Below, one piece after another: positions 8,424 to 16,055 of a stretch of DNA of 64,000 bases (position 1 is its first letter; the number at the start of each line of letters is the position of its first letter). The position numbers were made by a program, and so were the translations under genes. The notes beneath the pieces were generated by a model. It was not told the origin of the DNA, searched no databases, and worked only from the letters and a program-made list of their open reading frames with translations. The stretch comes from Pseudomonadaceae bacterium (GTDB lineage: Bacteria; Pseudomonadota; Gammaproteobacteria; Pseudomonadales; Pseudomonadaceae), in the NCBI GenBank assembly GCA_900766265.1, contig CAAFUS010000010.1, forward strand, positions 1-64,000, written 5' to 3'.

Positions 8424-8864
8424 ATGCCTCATACCCTCCTGGTACTCAACGGGCCGAACCTGAACATGCTCGGCACCCGCGAACCGGCCACCTATGGCCA
8501 CGAAACCCTCGCCGACATCGCCGAGCTGTGCCGCCGGACCGGCGAACGGCTCGGGCTCTCGATCGAATTCCAGCAGACCAACCAGGAAGGCGAGCTGATC
8601 GAGTGGATTCACCAGGCACGCGGCCGTTGCGCCGGCATCGTCATCAACCCGGCGGCCTGGACCCACACCTCCGTCGCGATTCGCGATGCGCTGGCGGCCG
8701 CCGAGCTGCCGGTCATCGAGGTGCACCTGTCCAACGTGCACAAGCGCGAGGCCTTCCGCCATCACTCCTACGTCTCGTCGATCGCGGTCGGGGTGCTGTG
8801 CGGTTTCGGCAGCCATGGCTATCGGCTGGCCATCGAACACTTCGCCCACCTGCTGGAGCGCTGA
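8424..8864 (+). CDS. aroQ: Type II 3-dehydroquinate dehydratase, catabolic
   Basis: This dehydroquinase of 146 residues interconverts 3-dehydroquinate and 3-dehydroshikimate. The N-terminal loop LVLNGPNLNMLGTREPATYG (residues 5-24) contains the active-site arginine and tyrosine, and VHLSNVHKREAFRHHSYVS (about 101-119) contains the catalytic histidine region. Type II enzymes are about 145-150 residues. It is followed two bases later by a quinate/shikimate dehydrogenase and shares a control region with pcaI, so this copy most likely works in quinate breakdown and not in aromatic amino acid synthesis. Confidence 0.95.
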   Translation: MPHTLLVLNGPNLNMLGTREPATYGHETLADIAELCRRTGERLGLSIEFQQTNQEGELIEWIHQARGRCAGIVINPAAWTHTSVAIRDALAAAELPVIEVHLSNVHKREAFRHHSYVSSIAVGVLCGFGSHGYRLAIEHFAHLLER

Positions 8865-8866
8865 AC

Positions 8867-9712
8867 ATGAGAGAACGCAGCATTCTCGCCGGCCTGATCG
8901 GCAAAGGTATCCAGGCTTCCCGGACACCGGCGATGCACGAGCGCGAGGGCGACGCACAAGGTTTGCGATATCTGTACCGGTTGATCGACCTGGACGTCCT
9001 CGGGCTCGACACTGACGCCCTCCCAGAGCTGCTCACCGCTGCCGAGCGCATGGGCTACACGGGGCTCAATATCACCTTTCCCTGCAAGCAACTGATCATT
9101 CCGCTGCTCGACGAGCTGTCGCCCGAAGCGCGCGGTATCGGCGCGGTGAACACCGTGGTGCTCAGGGATGGCAAGCGCATCGGCCACAACACCGATGCTC
9201 TGGGTTTTGCCGAAGGTTTTCGGCGCAACCTGAACGACGCGCCCCGCCGACGCGTAGTGCAGATGGGTGCTGGCGGTGCCGGGGCCGCGGTGGCCCACGC
9301 ACTGCTCAGCGAAGGGGTGGACACGCTGAACATCTTCGATGTGGAAGCGGATCGGGCCAGAGCCCTAGCGGCCAATCTCAACGAGAGCTTCGGCGCCGAA
9401 CGCGCGCACCTGGGAACGGACCTGCCCGAAGCGATGGCCGAGGCCGACGGGCTGGTCAACACCACGCCGGTCGGGATGGACAAGCTGCCCGGTACGCCGC
9501 TGCCGCCCGAGCTGCTGCGCCCCGAGCTCTGGGTGGCCGAGATCATCTACTTCCCGCTGGAGACCGAACTGCTGCGCCATGCTCGCGCGCTCGGCTGCCG
9601 CACCCTGGATGGCGGCAACATGGCGGTATTCCAGGCGGTCAAGGCGTTCGAGCTGTTCAGCGGCCAGCAACCGGACGCCGACCGCATGCTCGCCCATTTC
9701 GCGAGTTTCTAG
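8867..9712 (+). CDS. Quinate/shikimate dehydrogenase (QsuD-like)
   Basis: This AroE-superfamily protein has 281 residues. The N-terminal substrate motif reads SRTPAMHEREG, not the biosynthetic SxSPxxHN. That form is what I recall from the Corynebacterium quinate/shikimate dehydrogenase QsuD, so oxidation of quinate or shikimate with NAD(P)+ is the likely role. The catalytic lysine lies in NITFPCKQ, followed by GAVNTVV and GHNTDALGF. The nucleotide-binding GAGGAG is at about residues 131-136, and the family C-terminus AVFQAVKAFELF is present. The start was taken at 8867, two bases after aroQ, with coupling implied. It could instead be an AroE-like (Ael1) shikimate dehydrogenase; substrate preference cannot be read from sequence. 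Confidence 0.85.
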   Translation: MRERSILAGLIGKGIQASRTPAMHEREGDAQGLRYLYRLIDLDVLGLDTDALPELLTAAERMGYTGLNITFPCKQLIIPLLDELSPEARGIGAVNTVVLRDGKRIGHNTDALGFAEGFRRNLNDAPRRRVVQMGAGGAGAAVAHALLSEGVDTLNIFDVEADRARALAANLNESFGAERAHLGTDLPEAMAEADGLVNTTPVGMDKLPGTPLPPELLRPELWVAEIIYFPLETELLRHARALGCRTLDGGNMAVFQAVKAFELFSGQQPDADRMLAHFASF

Positions 9713-9720
9713 GGCGCGAT

Positions 9721-9745
9721 GCAGACGCCTCGGTCAGGCGTCTGC
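9721..9745. terminator. Hairpin between convergent genes
   Basis: A perfect 10-bp stem (GCAGACGCCT / AGGCGTCTGC) with a 5-base loop begins 8 bases after the dehydrogenase stop, before the convergent TetR gene. There is no T run, so termination strength is uncertain. Confidence 0.5.
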
Positions 9746-9773
9746 ACCTGGACGAACGAGGCGGTAGCCTTCG

Positions 9774-10454
9774 CTATGCGGGCGTGGCGGTGACGTAACG
9801 CAGGACCACATCGCAGAGCATCTGCTTGTGGCGTTCGCGGTTGGCCGCCGCGGCCAGGTCAATATCGAAGATCCAGCCGAAGGTGTGCCGATTCGATACC
9901 CGGTAGAAGCAGAACGAGCTCATCAGCATGTGCACGTCCAGCGCGTTCAGCCCCTCGCGAATCACGCCTCGTTCCCGGCCTCGCTGGAGGACGTCGTCGA
10001 TGATGTCGATGATCGCACCGCTCTGGGAGCGGATCGTCTGGGATCCGGAAACGAACTGCCCGTAGTTGATGTTCTCGATGCTGACGATGCGCACGAAGTC
10101 GACGTTATGGTCGTGGTGATCGAAGGTGAACTCGGCCAGCCGGCGCATCGCCTCGAGCGGCTCCAGTTCCCTCAGGTGCAGCATGCGCTCGGTGCCGCGG
10201 ATATCACCGTAGAGTTTTTCCAGCACCGCGAGGTAGAGCTGCTCCTTGCTGCTGAAGTAGTAATAGATCATCCGCTTGGAGGTATGGGTACGCTCGGCGA
10301 TGGCATCGACCCTGGCGCCGGACAGCCCCTGCTGGACGAACTCGCTGATCGCCGCCTGGAGGATGTTTTCCCGCGTCTGCTCCGGGTTGTTCTTGCGGCC
10401 TTTGCGAGGCGCCTCGGCTGGCTCGCTGGTCGGTGAAAGCACAGGCTCGTTCAT
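9774..10454 (-). CDS. TetR-family regulator of the quinate/shikimate genes (inferred)
   Basis: This 226-residue protein has a TetR helix-turn-helix at about residues 28-72 (ILQAAISEFVQQGLSGARV, then RMIYYYFSSKEQLYLAV) after a basic, proline-rich tail. The C-terminal half is helical and ligand-binding in this family. It lies 63 bases downstream of quiC on the same strand, so it is probably co-transcribed with the gene it controls. Palindromes of one type occur upstream of quiC, aroQ and the TctB-like gene, and are the best candidate operators. The ligand would plausibly be quinate, shikimate or dehydroshikimate; that is inference. Confidence 0.8.
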   Translation of the reverse strand: MNEPVLSPTSEPAEAPRKGRKNNPEQTRENILQAAISEFVQQGLSGARVDAIAERTHTSKRMIYYYFSSKEQLYLAVLEKLYGDIRGTERMLHLRELEPLEAMRRLAEFTFDHHDHNVDFVRIVSIENINYGQFVSGSQTIRSQSGAIIDIIDDVLQRGRERGVIREGLNALDVHMLMSSFCFYRVSNRHTFGWIFDIDLAAAANRERHKQMLCDVVLRYVTATPA

Positions 10455-10517
10455 GATCGTTCTTCGTGTGGTTCAGGACTGGCGGCGCCGACAGGTGCCG
10501 CCGCGACGCGGCCGAGG

Positions 10518-12434
10518 TTAGAAACGCGGTGCGCGCGTACCGGCCGCCGCGCTACGCGCCTTGGCCATCGCCGCCAGACGCACCGCGACATTGGCAGCAC
10601 CGTAGCCGATATAGCCATTCTTGCGTTGCAGGACTTCGAAGAAGAAGCGGTCTTCGAATGCCTCGGTATAAACGTGGAAAAGCTCTCCGCCCTGGTTGTC
10701 GCGGTCGTAGAGCACGTTGTAGTAGGCCAGCTCGCTCAGGAATTCGTCGTCGAAATCGAAGCGCGCGGCCAGATCGTCATAGTAATTCAGCGGGATCTCC
10801 AACAGCGGAACGCCCGCCTCCTTCGCCCTCGCCACCTCGGCGAAGATGTCCTCGCAGCTGAAGGCGATGTGGTGCACGCCCGAGCCGCGGTAGTTGGACA
10901 GCGCGTGGGAGATCGCGGTGTTGCGGTTCTCCGAGATGTTGAGCGGCAGGCGGATCGAACCGCAATGGCTTCGGATGGCGCGGCTCTTCACCAGGCCGTA
11001 AGGGTCGGGCAGCACCACTTCGTCGTCGGCTTCGAAGTCGAGCAGGGATTTGTAGAACAGCACCCAGCTGTCGAGGCCGTCGGCCGGCAGCGCCATCGCC
11101 ATGTGGTCTATCCGCTGCAGGCCCCCCGTGGCCGCGGCGCCAGGATGGAGATGAAAGTCAGTGTCATAGATGCTCTGCTGCGAGTCGCCCTGCTCCACCA
11201 GGTAGATCAGGCTGCCATCGGGCGCGCGTACTGCCGGGATCTCCCGCTCGTTCGGCCCCACCAACCCCCGGTAAGGCTGGCCGCCGAAGGCCTGGGCACG
11301 CTCCAGCGCGCTGCCGGCATCACGCACCCGAAGCGCCGTGGCGCACAGCGAAGCACCATGGGCTTCGAGAAAGTTGTGTGCGAACGAATAAGGCTCGGCG
11401 TTGAGCACGATGTTGATCTCGCCCTGGCGCATCAGCCGCACGCCCTTCGAACGATGCTGGCCGGCCCGTGCGAAGCCGAGCCGCTCCAGCCAGCCGGCGA
11501 GCTTGGCCCCCTGCCCCTCGTCAACCGCGAACTCGAGAAATTCGACCCCGTCGTAGCGGCTCGCCGGCGGCGGCGCGAACAGAATGTCCAGGTTCTCCGG
11601 TGGCATCGCATCCTGGGCCAGCAACGCCCGGGTCTTCTCTTCGAGGTAGAGCAACGAGCGCAGGCCGTCCACTGCATTGGCCCGGGGCGGGGCCGCGCGA
11701 AAGCCGTCGTTGAAGATTTCCAATGACAACGGGCCGCGATAGCCGGTGCGGATGATCGGCGCGAGGAAGCCTGCCAGGTCGAACTCGCCCTGGCCCGGGA
11801 AGCAGCGGAAGTGACGGCTCCACTCCAGCACGTCCATCGACAGGACCGGCGCATCGGCCATCTGCACGAAGAATATCTTCTCACCGGGGATCTGCTCGAT
11901 TGCCGCCGGATCGCCCTTGAGCGACAGCGTGTGGAAGCTGTCGAGGATAACCCCCAGGGCCGGATGGTCAGCCTGCCGGACGAGATTCCAGACCTGCTGG
12001 TAGGTGTTGACGTGACGTCCCCAGGCGAGCGCCTCGTAGCCGATGCGCAAGCTCCGGGCGGCGGCGCGCTCGGCCAGCAAGCGCAGGTCGTCCACCAGGA
12101 TGGCCTCATCACCCAGGGCATCGGCTGCCACGTTGCTGCAGACCAGCACCAGGTCGGTGCCCAGCTCCTGCATCAGGTCGAACTTGCGTTCAGCACGGTC
12201 GAGGTTGCGCGGCAGGCGGTCGCGGCGACAACCCTCGAAATCACGAAACGGCTGGAACAGGGTGATCGCCAGGCCCAGGTCACTGCAGAGCTTGCGGATC
12301 GCCCGGGGGCTCCCCTCGTAGTAGAGCAGGTCGTTTTCGAAGATCTCAACGCCATCGAACCCAGCCGCAGCGATGGCCTCGAGTTTTTCCGGAAGGGTTC
12401 CGCTGAGGGACACGGTTGCAATCGAACGGTGCAT
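10518..12434 (-). CDS. quiC: 3-dehydroshikimate dehydratase, two-domain QuiC
   Basis: This enzyme dehydrates 3-dehydroshikimate to protocatechuate, linking hydroaromatic acids to the pca pathway. The 638-residue product has the two-part bacterial form. An N-terminal xylose-isomerase-like TIM barrel (about 1-280, beginning ATVSLSGTLPEKLEAIAAAG) is the dehydratase. A C-terminal 4-hydroxyphenylpyruvate-dioxygenase-like VOC half (about 290-620, with RIDHMAMALP and VHHIAFSCEDIF) has no proven need in catalysis. The start at 12434 is preferred because GGAG stands six bases upstream; an in-frame ATG at 12446 has no ribosome site. Upstream lie a PcaR-type box and a TetR-type palindrome. Confidence 0.92.
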   Translation of the reverse strand: MHRSIATVSLSGTLPEKLEAIAAAGFDGVEIFENDLLYYEGSPRAIRKLCSDLGLAITLFQPFRDFEGCRRDRLPRNLDRAERKFDLMQELGTDLVLVCSNVAADALGDEAILVDDLRLLAERAAARSLRIGYEALAWGRHVNTYQQVWNLVRQADHPALGVILDSFHTLSLKGDPAAIEQIPGEKIFFVQMADAPVLSMDVLEWSRHFRCFPGQGEFDLAGFLAPIIRTGYRGPLSLEIFNDGFRAAPPRANAVDGLRSLLYLEEKTRALLAQDAMPPENLDILFAPPPASRYDGVEFLEFAVDEGQGAKLAGWLERLGFARAGQHRSKGVRLMRQGEINIVLNAEPYSFAHNFLEAHGASLCATALRVRDAGSALERAQAFGGQPYRGLVGPNEREIPAVRAPDGSLIYLVEQGDSQQSIYDTDFHLHPGAAATGGLQRIDHMAMALPADGLDSWVLFYKSLLDFEADDEVVLPDPYGLVKSRAIRSHCGSIRLPLNISENRNTAISHALSNYRGSGVHHIAFSCEDIFAEVARAKEAGVPLLEIPLNYYDDLAARFDFDDEFLSELAYYNVLYDRDNQGGELFHVYTEAFEDRFFFEVLQRKNGYIGYGAANVAVRLAAMAKARSAAAGTRAPRF

Positions 12435-12555
12435 GCAGGACTCCATGTGAACAGACGGCTCGCAGGCGGCCGCTTTATTGTTGTCCGGCCGTTAGGCCCA
12501 TCCGTGAAATGTAGCGCGATGCACCCCGCTTGAAGCGTCACTCGCCTTAAATAAT

Positions 12556-12571
12556 GTACGAACCGGTTAGT
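12556..12571. promoter_or_regulatory. Candidate TetR-family operator upstream of quiC
   Basis: GTACGAACCGGTTAGT is built on the palindrome AACCGGTT. Read on the other strand it matches 14 of 16 bases of the site upstream of aroQ. It lies 122 bases upstream of the quiC start and directly next to a PcaR-type box. Confidence 0.5.
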
Positions 12572-12576
12572 TTTCT

Positions 12577-12591
12577 GTTCGATTACCGAAC
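12577..12591. promoter_or_regulatory. PcaR-like box (GTTCGATTACCGAAC)
   Basis: It has the GTTCGATTA...CGAAC pattern of the PcaR operator and sits between the end of the EamA gene and quiC, six bases from the TetR-type palindrome. An identical 15-mer occurs upstream of the vanK-type transporter at 24777-24791. Confidence 0.6.
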
Positions 12592-12598
12592 AGCCTCT

Positions 12599-13483
12599 TC
12601 AAGTGCGTCGCCTTCGCTGCATCAGCGCTGCGCCCAGGCCGCTCAGGCAGATGATGGCAATGCCGTACAGCGAGATCGCATCGGGCACATGGCCGAAGAA
12701 CAGCGCGCCCAGCAGCCCGGCGAAGACGATCTGCCCATAGCCGAACGGTGCCAGCAACGCCGGCGCTGCATGGCGGAACGCCTGGGTCAGCAGCAGGTGC
12801 CCGAGCATGCCGCAGGTGCCCAGCGCCACCATGAACAGCCCTCCGATGAGGTCCGGTACTTGCCAGAAGAACGGCACCAATGCGCTGACCACCAGCGTAT
12901 TGAACAACCCGGTGAAGAAATTGCTGGTGGTCGGGCTGTCGGTCTCGCTGAGCTTGCGGGTCAGGATCTGGTAGGTGCCGAAGCAAATGGCCGAACCGAA
13001 GGGGAACAACACGGCCGGGGTGAACATCGCGCCGTCCGGGTGCACCACCAGCAGCACGCCGGCGAATCCCACCAGCACCGCCGCCCACTGTGCGCGGCTG
13101 ACCTTCTCGCCGAGCAGCGGAACCGACATGGCCGTTACTAGCAGCGGTGCGAGAAAGTTGACTGCGGTCGCTTCGGCGATCGGCAGATAGAACAGGCCGG
13201 TCGTGAACAGCAGACTGGTGCCGAGCAGGCAGCACGCCCTTGCCACCTGCAACAGCGGTCGCCGAGTGCGCAGGACCCGCAGCCCCGACTGCGGCAGGAA
13301 TATGACCGCCATCAACAGCGTGTGGACCACATAGCGGGCCCAGACCACCATCACGATCGGATACAGGCTCGACAGGTACTTGGACAGCGCATCATGACTG
13401 GCGAACAGAAAGGTCGCGCACAGAATGAGCGCGATGCCCATGAAGGGGCGGTTCACGCCCGACAGCGGATTACTCGAACTCAT
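12599..13483 (-). CDS. EamA/DMT-family transporter
   Basis: This inner-membrane protein of 294 residues has about ten hydrophobic segments arranged as two EamA repeats, for example PFMGIALILCATFLFASHDA in the first and GSAICFGTYQILTRKLSE opening the second. The motif LPIAEATAVNFLAPLLVTAM is typical of the drug/metabolite transporter superfamily. Direction and substrate cannot be read from sequence. It lies between quiC and a tripartite transporter within the quinate/protocatechuate cluster, so movement of a pathway acid or intermediate is plausible. Confidence 0.85.
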   Translation of the reverse strand: MSSSNPLSGVNRPFMGIALILCATFLFASHDALSKYLSSLYPIVMVVWARYVVHTLLMAVIFLPQSGLRVLRTRRPLLQVARACCLLGTSLLFTTGLFYLPIAEATAVNFLAPLLVTAMSVPLLGEKVSRAQWAAVLVGFAGVLLVVHPDGAMFTPAVLFPFGSAICFGTYQILTRKLSETDSPTTSNFFTGLFNTLVVSALVPFFWQVPDLIGGLFMVALGTCGMLGHLLLTQAFRHAAPALLAPFGYGQIVFAGLLGALFFGHVPDAISLYGIAIICLSGLGAALMQRRRRT

Positions 13484-13721
13484 CGACTTCCCTTACCAGC
13501 GGCGCGCTCGGCCCATCCCACTCACCCCACCCGGCGCCCCCTCCAACATCACAGGCGTACCGGGCTTGCTCGACGGTTGCTCGGGGCACGTGGCGCCCCC
13601 AGCAGACCACACTCCGGGTCGGCAGGAAAGCATACGGCCTCGGAATCGCGTTGCTGGTGCGGCCGTGAGTCATTCGTCGCCCCTGCGATACCGCCCCCTT
13701 CTTTTCAGGGCCGAAAAAAAT

Positions 13722-13737
13722 GTTCTAACTAGTTAGT
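13722..13737. promoter_or_regulatory. Candidate TetR-family operator before TctB-like gene
   Basis: GTTCTAACTAGTTAGT contains the perfect palindrome CTAACTAGTTAG and matches 13 of 16 bases of the aroQ-proximal site on the opposite strand. It lies five bases from a PcaR box. Confidence 0.45.
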
Positions 13738-13742
13738 TTTCT

Positions 13743-13757
13743 GTTCGATAATCGGGC
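13743..13757. promoter_or_regulatory. PcaR box (GTTCGATAATCGGGC)
   Basis: It matches 13 of 15 bases of the P. putida PcaR operator. It lies about 245 bases before the TctB-like gene and 260 from the divergent EamA start. Confidence 0.65.
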
Positions 13758-14001
13758 AACGCCAATTGCCTGCTTCGTTCATTGGTACCACTATCGGCTC
13801 CACCCCGCTTCAGCAAGCGAAGCGCCAATAAATAAAAAAGGGTCCTTGCGATGTCCACTCCCCTGTCAGAGCACGCCCTCGGACGTGCCCCTGCCGGCGC
13901 GCCCGTCGGTGGTCTGCTCTCCGTTGACACCATGATCTCGGTCCGCCAAGGAACGCTCCCGTCGGACGTTCTTCGGCCTCAGCCGGCGCGAGGCTGACGC
14001 C

Positions 14002-14511
14002 ATGGAGCAGACCGAGTCCCTGTCCGATCGCCACGAATCCCTCGTCGAGACGCCTAAAAAGCGCGTCGGCGAAGTCGCCTTCGCCGTGATGCTGGTGCTG
14101 TTCAGCGTGGCGGTGCTGGTCACCGCCTACCAGATCGCCGGCTTCACCTCCCTCAGTTCGCCGGGCGCCTTTCCCCTTGGCGTCGGCCTGGTGCTGCTGC
14201 TCTCCTCGTGCAAGATCCTGCTCGAGCTGCGCCACAAGCGCGCCTCGGACGCGCCGACCTGGACAGGCGCCTGCAGGCGCTTCTGCGCCGAGCACTTCCC
14301 GCTGCGCAACCTGGTCCTGATCCTGCTCGCGGTGCTCTATCTGGCCGCCATCCAGTGGGCGACCTTCTACGTCGCGACCTTCGTGTTCCTGTTGCTGGCG
14401 ATCACCTTTCTGCGCAAGGGGCAGCCAGTCAGCGCGCTGCTGATCAGCGCGCTCTCGGTGGGCCTGATCTACCTGATGTTCACCCTCGTCTTCAGCGTCT
14501 ACCTGCCCTAG
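14002..14511 (+). CDS. Tripartite tricarboxylate transporter, small permease (TctB-like)
   Basis: This 169-residue protein has four hydrophobic segments (about residues 24-45, 53-70, 96-118 and 125-168), as in the small membrane subunit of TTT-family importers. It begins the three-gene transport unit TctB-TctA-TctC. The large permease begins 12 bases downstream. Its substrate is probably an organic acid of the surrounding pathway, given the PcaR and TetR-type sites upstream. The substrate of TTT systems cannot be predicted from the permeases. Confidence 0.85.
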   Translation: MEQTESLSDRHESLVETPKKRVGEVAFAVMLVLFSVAVLVTAYQIAGFTSLSSPGAFPLGVGLVLLLSSCKILLELRHKRASDAPTWTGACRRFCAEHFPLRNLVLILLAVLYLAAIQWATFYVATFVFLLLAITFLRKGQPVSALLISALSVGLIYLMFTLVFSVYLP

Positions 14512-14523
14512 AGAGCCTGCCCC

Positions 14524-16029
14524 ATGAGCGAAACCCTCTCCTACCTGCTGATGGCCTGGACCACGCCGGACCTGCTGCTGCTCACCGCGCTGGGCACCTT
14601 CGCCGGCATCTACATCGGCGCCATTCCCGGTCTGTCGGTCACCATGGCCGTCTCCATCCTGGTGTCCTTCACCTTCGCCTGGGACGTCAACGACGCCCTG
14701 GCACTGATCGTCGGCATCTTCATCGGCGGAGTCTATGGCGGCTCCCGCAGTGCCATCCTGCTCAACATCCCGGGGGCGCCTTCCTCGATCTCCACGGCAT
14801 TCGACGGCTACCCACTGGCCCAACGGGGCGAAGCCGGCCGTGCCATCGGCCTGAGCACCGTGATGTCGGTCATCGGTGGCCTGGTTGGGGTGATCGTGCT
14901 GGCCTGCGCGGCGCCGGTGATCGGCGACCTGGCGTTGAAGTTCGCACCGCGGGATTACTTCCTGATCGCCGCGATCGGCCTGCTGCTGGTCGGCAGCCTG
15001 GCCGCCGGCTCGCTGGCCAAGGGGATCTTCGCAGCCGCCCTCGGCGCGGTGATAGGACTGGTCGGCATGGACCCGGTCACCGCCCAGGGCCGCTTCACCC
15101 TTGGCCAGGTGGAGCTGATGGGCGGCATCCACTACGTGGTGGTGATGATCGGTCTGTTCGGTGTCGCCGAGGCCTTCTACCAGTTGCACAACCTGGATGT
15201 GGCCCCGGTGCGGCAGAAGGTCGACAAGATTCTCCCCTCGATCGCGATGGTGCTCAGGTACCTGCCTTTGTCGATTCGCACTTCGATCATCGGTGTGCTG
15301 GTTGGCGCCTTGCCTGGCGTCGGTGGCGACATCGCCGCGCTGATGGCCTACGACCATGCCAAGCGCACCGTGAAGAAGCCCAGCCGGCCCTTCGGCGAAG
15401 GCGCCTACGAAGGGCTCGTCGCGCCCGAGACCGCCAACAGCGGCGCGGTCGGCGGCGCCTATGTGCCGATGCTGACGCTCGGCATCCCCGGCGATGCGGT
15501 GACCGCGGTGATCATCGGCGCGCTGGTGATCCACGGGCTCAACCCCGGCCCGATGCTGATGGTCGAAAGCCCGCACATCTTCTGGTTCACCGTGGGCAAC
15601 CTGGCACTGGCCAACCTCTTCCTGCTGATCTTCGGGCTGATGGGCATCCGCCTGTTCGCCAAGATGGTGGAGATGCCCAAGGCGGTACTGATCCCTCTGA
15701 TCCTGGTGCTTTGCGTGGTCGGCTCCTATTCGATCAACAGCAGCATGACCGAGGTGTACTGGATGCTCGGCTTCGGACTGCTCGGCTACTTCCTCAAGGT
15801 CTACGGCTTCCAGGTTGGGCCAGTCATCCTCGGGGTGATTCTCGGCCCGATGATGGACACATCCTTCCGCCAGGCCATGGCCTCGGTGGGCGACAGCCCG
15901 GTCGAACTACTCCGGGAACTGCTGACCAACCCGCTCTCGCTGCTGCTCACCACCGGCATCGTGCTGATCCTGCTCAGCAAGACGCCACTGATGGGCCTGC
16001 TCAAGAAACGCAAGACCGCACACGGCTGA
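14524..16029 (+). CDS. Tripartite tricarboxylate transporter, large permease (TctA-like)
   Basis: This 501-residue protein has about 11-12 transmembrane segments. The family hallmarks are YIGAIPGLSVTMAVSILVSF near residue 35, GGSRSAILLNIPGAPSS near 76-92, and the duplicated LGIPGDAVTAVIIGALVIHG near residues 319-338. It forms the conduction path of the TTT importer, with the TctB-like protein encoded upstream and the periplasmic binder downstream. The length and the paired glycine/proline signatures are normal. Confidence 0.93.
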   Translation: MSETLSYLLMAWTTPDLLLLTALGTFAGIYIGAIPGLSVTMAVSILVSFTFAWDVNDALALIVGIFIGGVYGGSRSAILLNIPGAPSSISTAFDGYPLAQRGEAGRAIGLSTVMSVIGGLVGVIVLACAAPVIGDLALKFAPRDYFLIAAIGLLLVGSLAAGSLAKGIFAAALGAVIGLVGMDPVTAQGRFTLGQVELMGGIHYVVVMIGLFGVAEAFYQLHNLDVAPVRQKVDKILPSIAMVLRYLPLSIRTSIIGVLVGALPGVGGDIAALMAYDHAKRTVKKPSRPFGEGAYEGLVAPETANSGAVGGAYVPMLTLGIPGDAVTAVIIGALVIHGLNPGPMLMVESPHIFWFTVGNLALANLFLLIFGLMGIRLFAKMVEMPKAVLIPLILVLCVVGSYSINSSMTEVYWMLGFGLLGYFLKVYGFQVGPVILGVILGPMMDTSFRQAMASVGDSPVELLRELLTNPLSLLLTTGIVLILLSKTPLMGLLKKRKTAHG

Positions 16030-16030
16030 A

Positions 16031-16041
16031 AACAACAACAA
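16031..16041 (+). promoter_or_regulatory. Hfq/Crc-type CA motif before the TctC-like gene
   Basis: AACAACAACAA, a perfect AAnAAnAA match, stands immediately before the CCTGGAG ribosome site of the binding-protein gene, so bound Hfq-Crc would cover it. Confidence 0.55.
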
Positions 16042-16055
16042 CCTGGAGTGACACC

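Larger units (their letters stand above)
13484..14001. promoter_or_regulatory. Divergent control region, EamA / tripartite transporter
   Basis: This 518-base region holds no supported gene. It carries a TetR-type palindrome (13722-13737) followed by a PcaR box (13743-13757). The stretch GTTAGTTTTCTGTTCGAT is repeated exactly at 12566-12583 upstream of quiC, so the two promoters share one regulatory module. Confidence 0.6.

Noticed and set aside
13810..15576. Long minus-strand open frame of 588 codons opposite the TTT transporter
   Set aside because: It is the shadow of tctB/tctA in high-GC DNA. Its product is His/Gln/Asp-rich and low in complexity, with no family sequence.
14208..16055. Open frame upstream of the TctC-like start, reaching back through the large permease
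   Set aside because: It is an alternate frame of tctA; the signal peptide and ribosome site place the true start at 16056.
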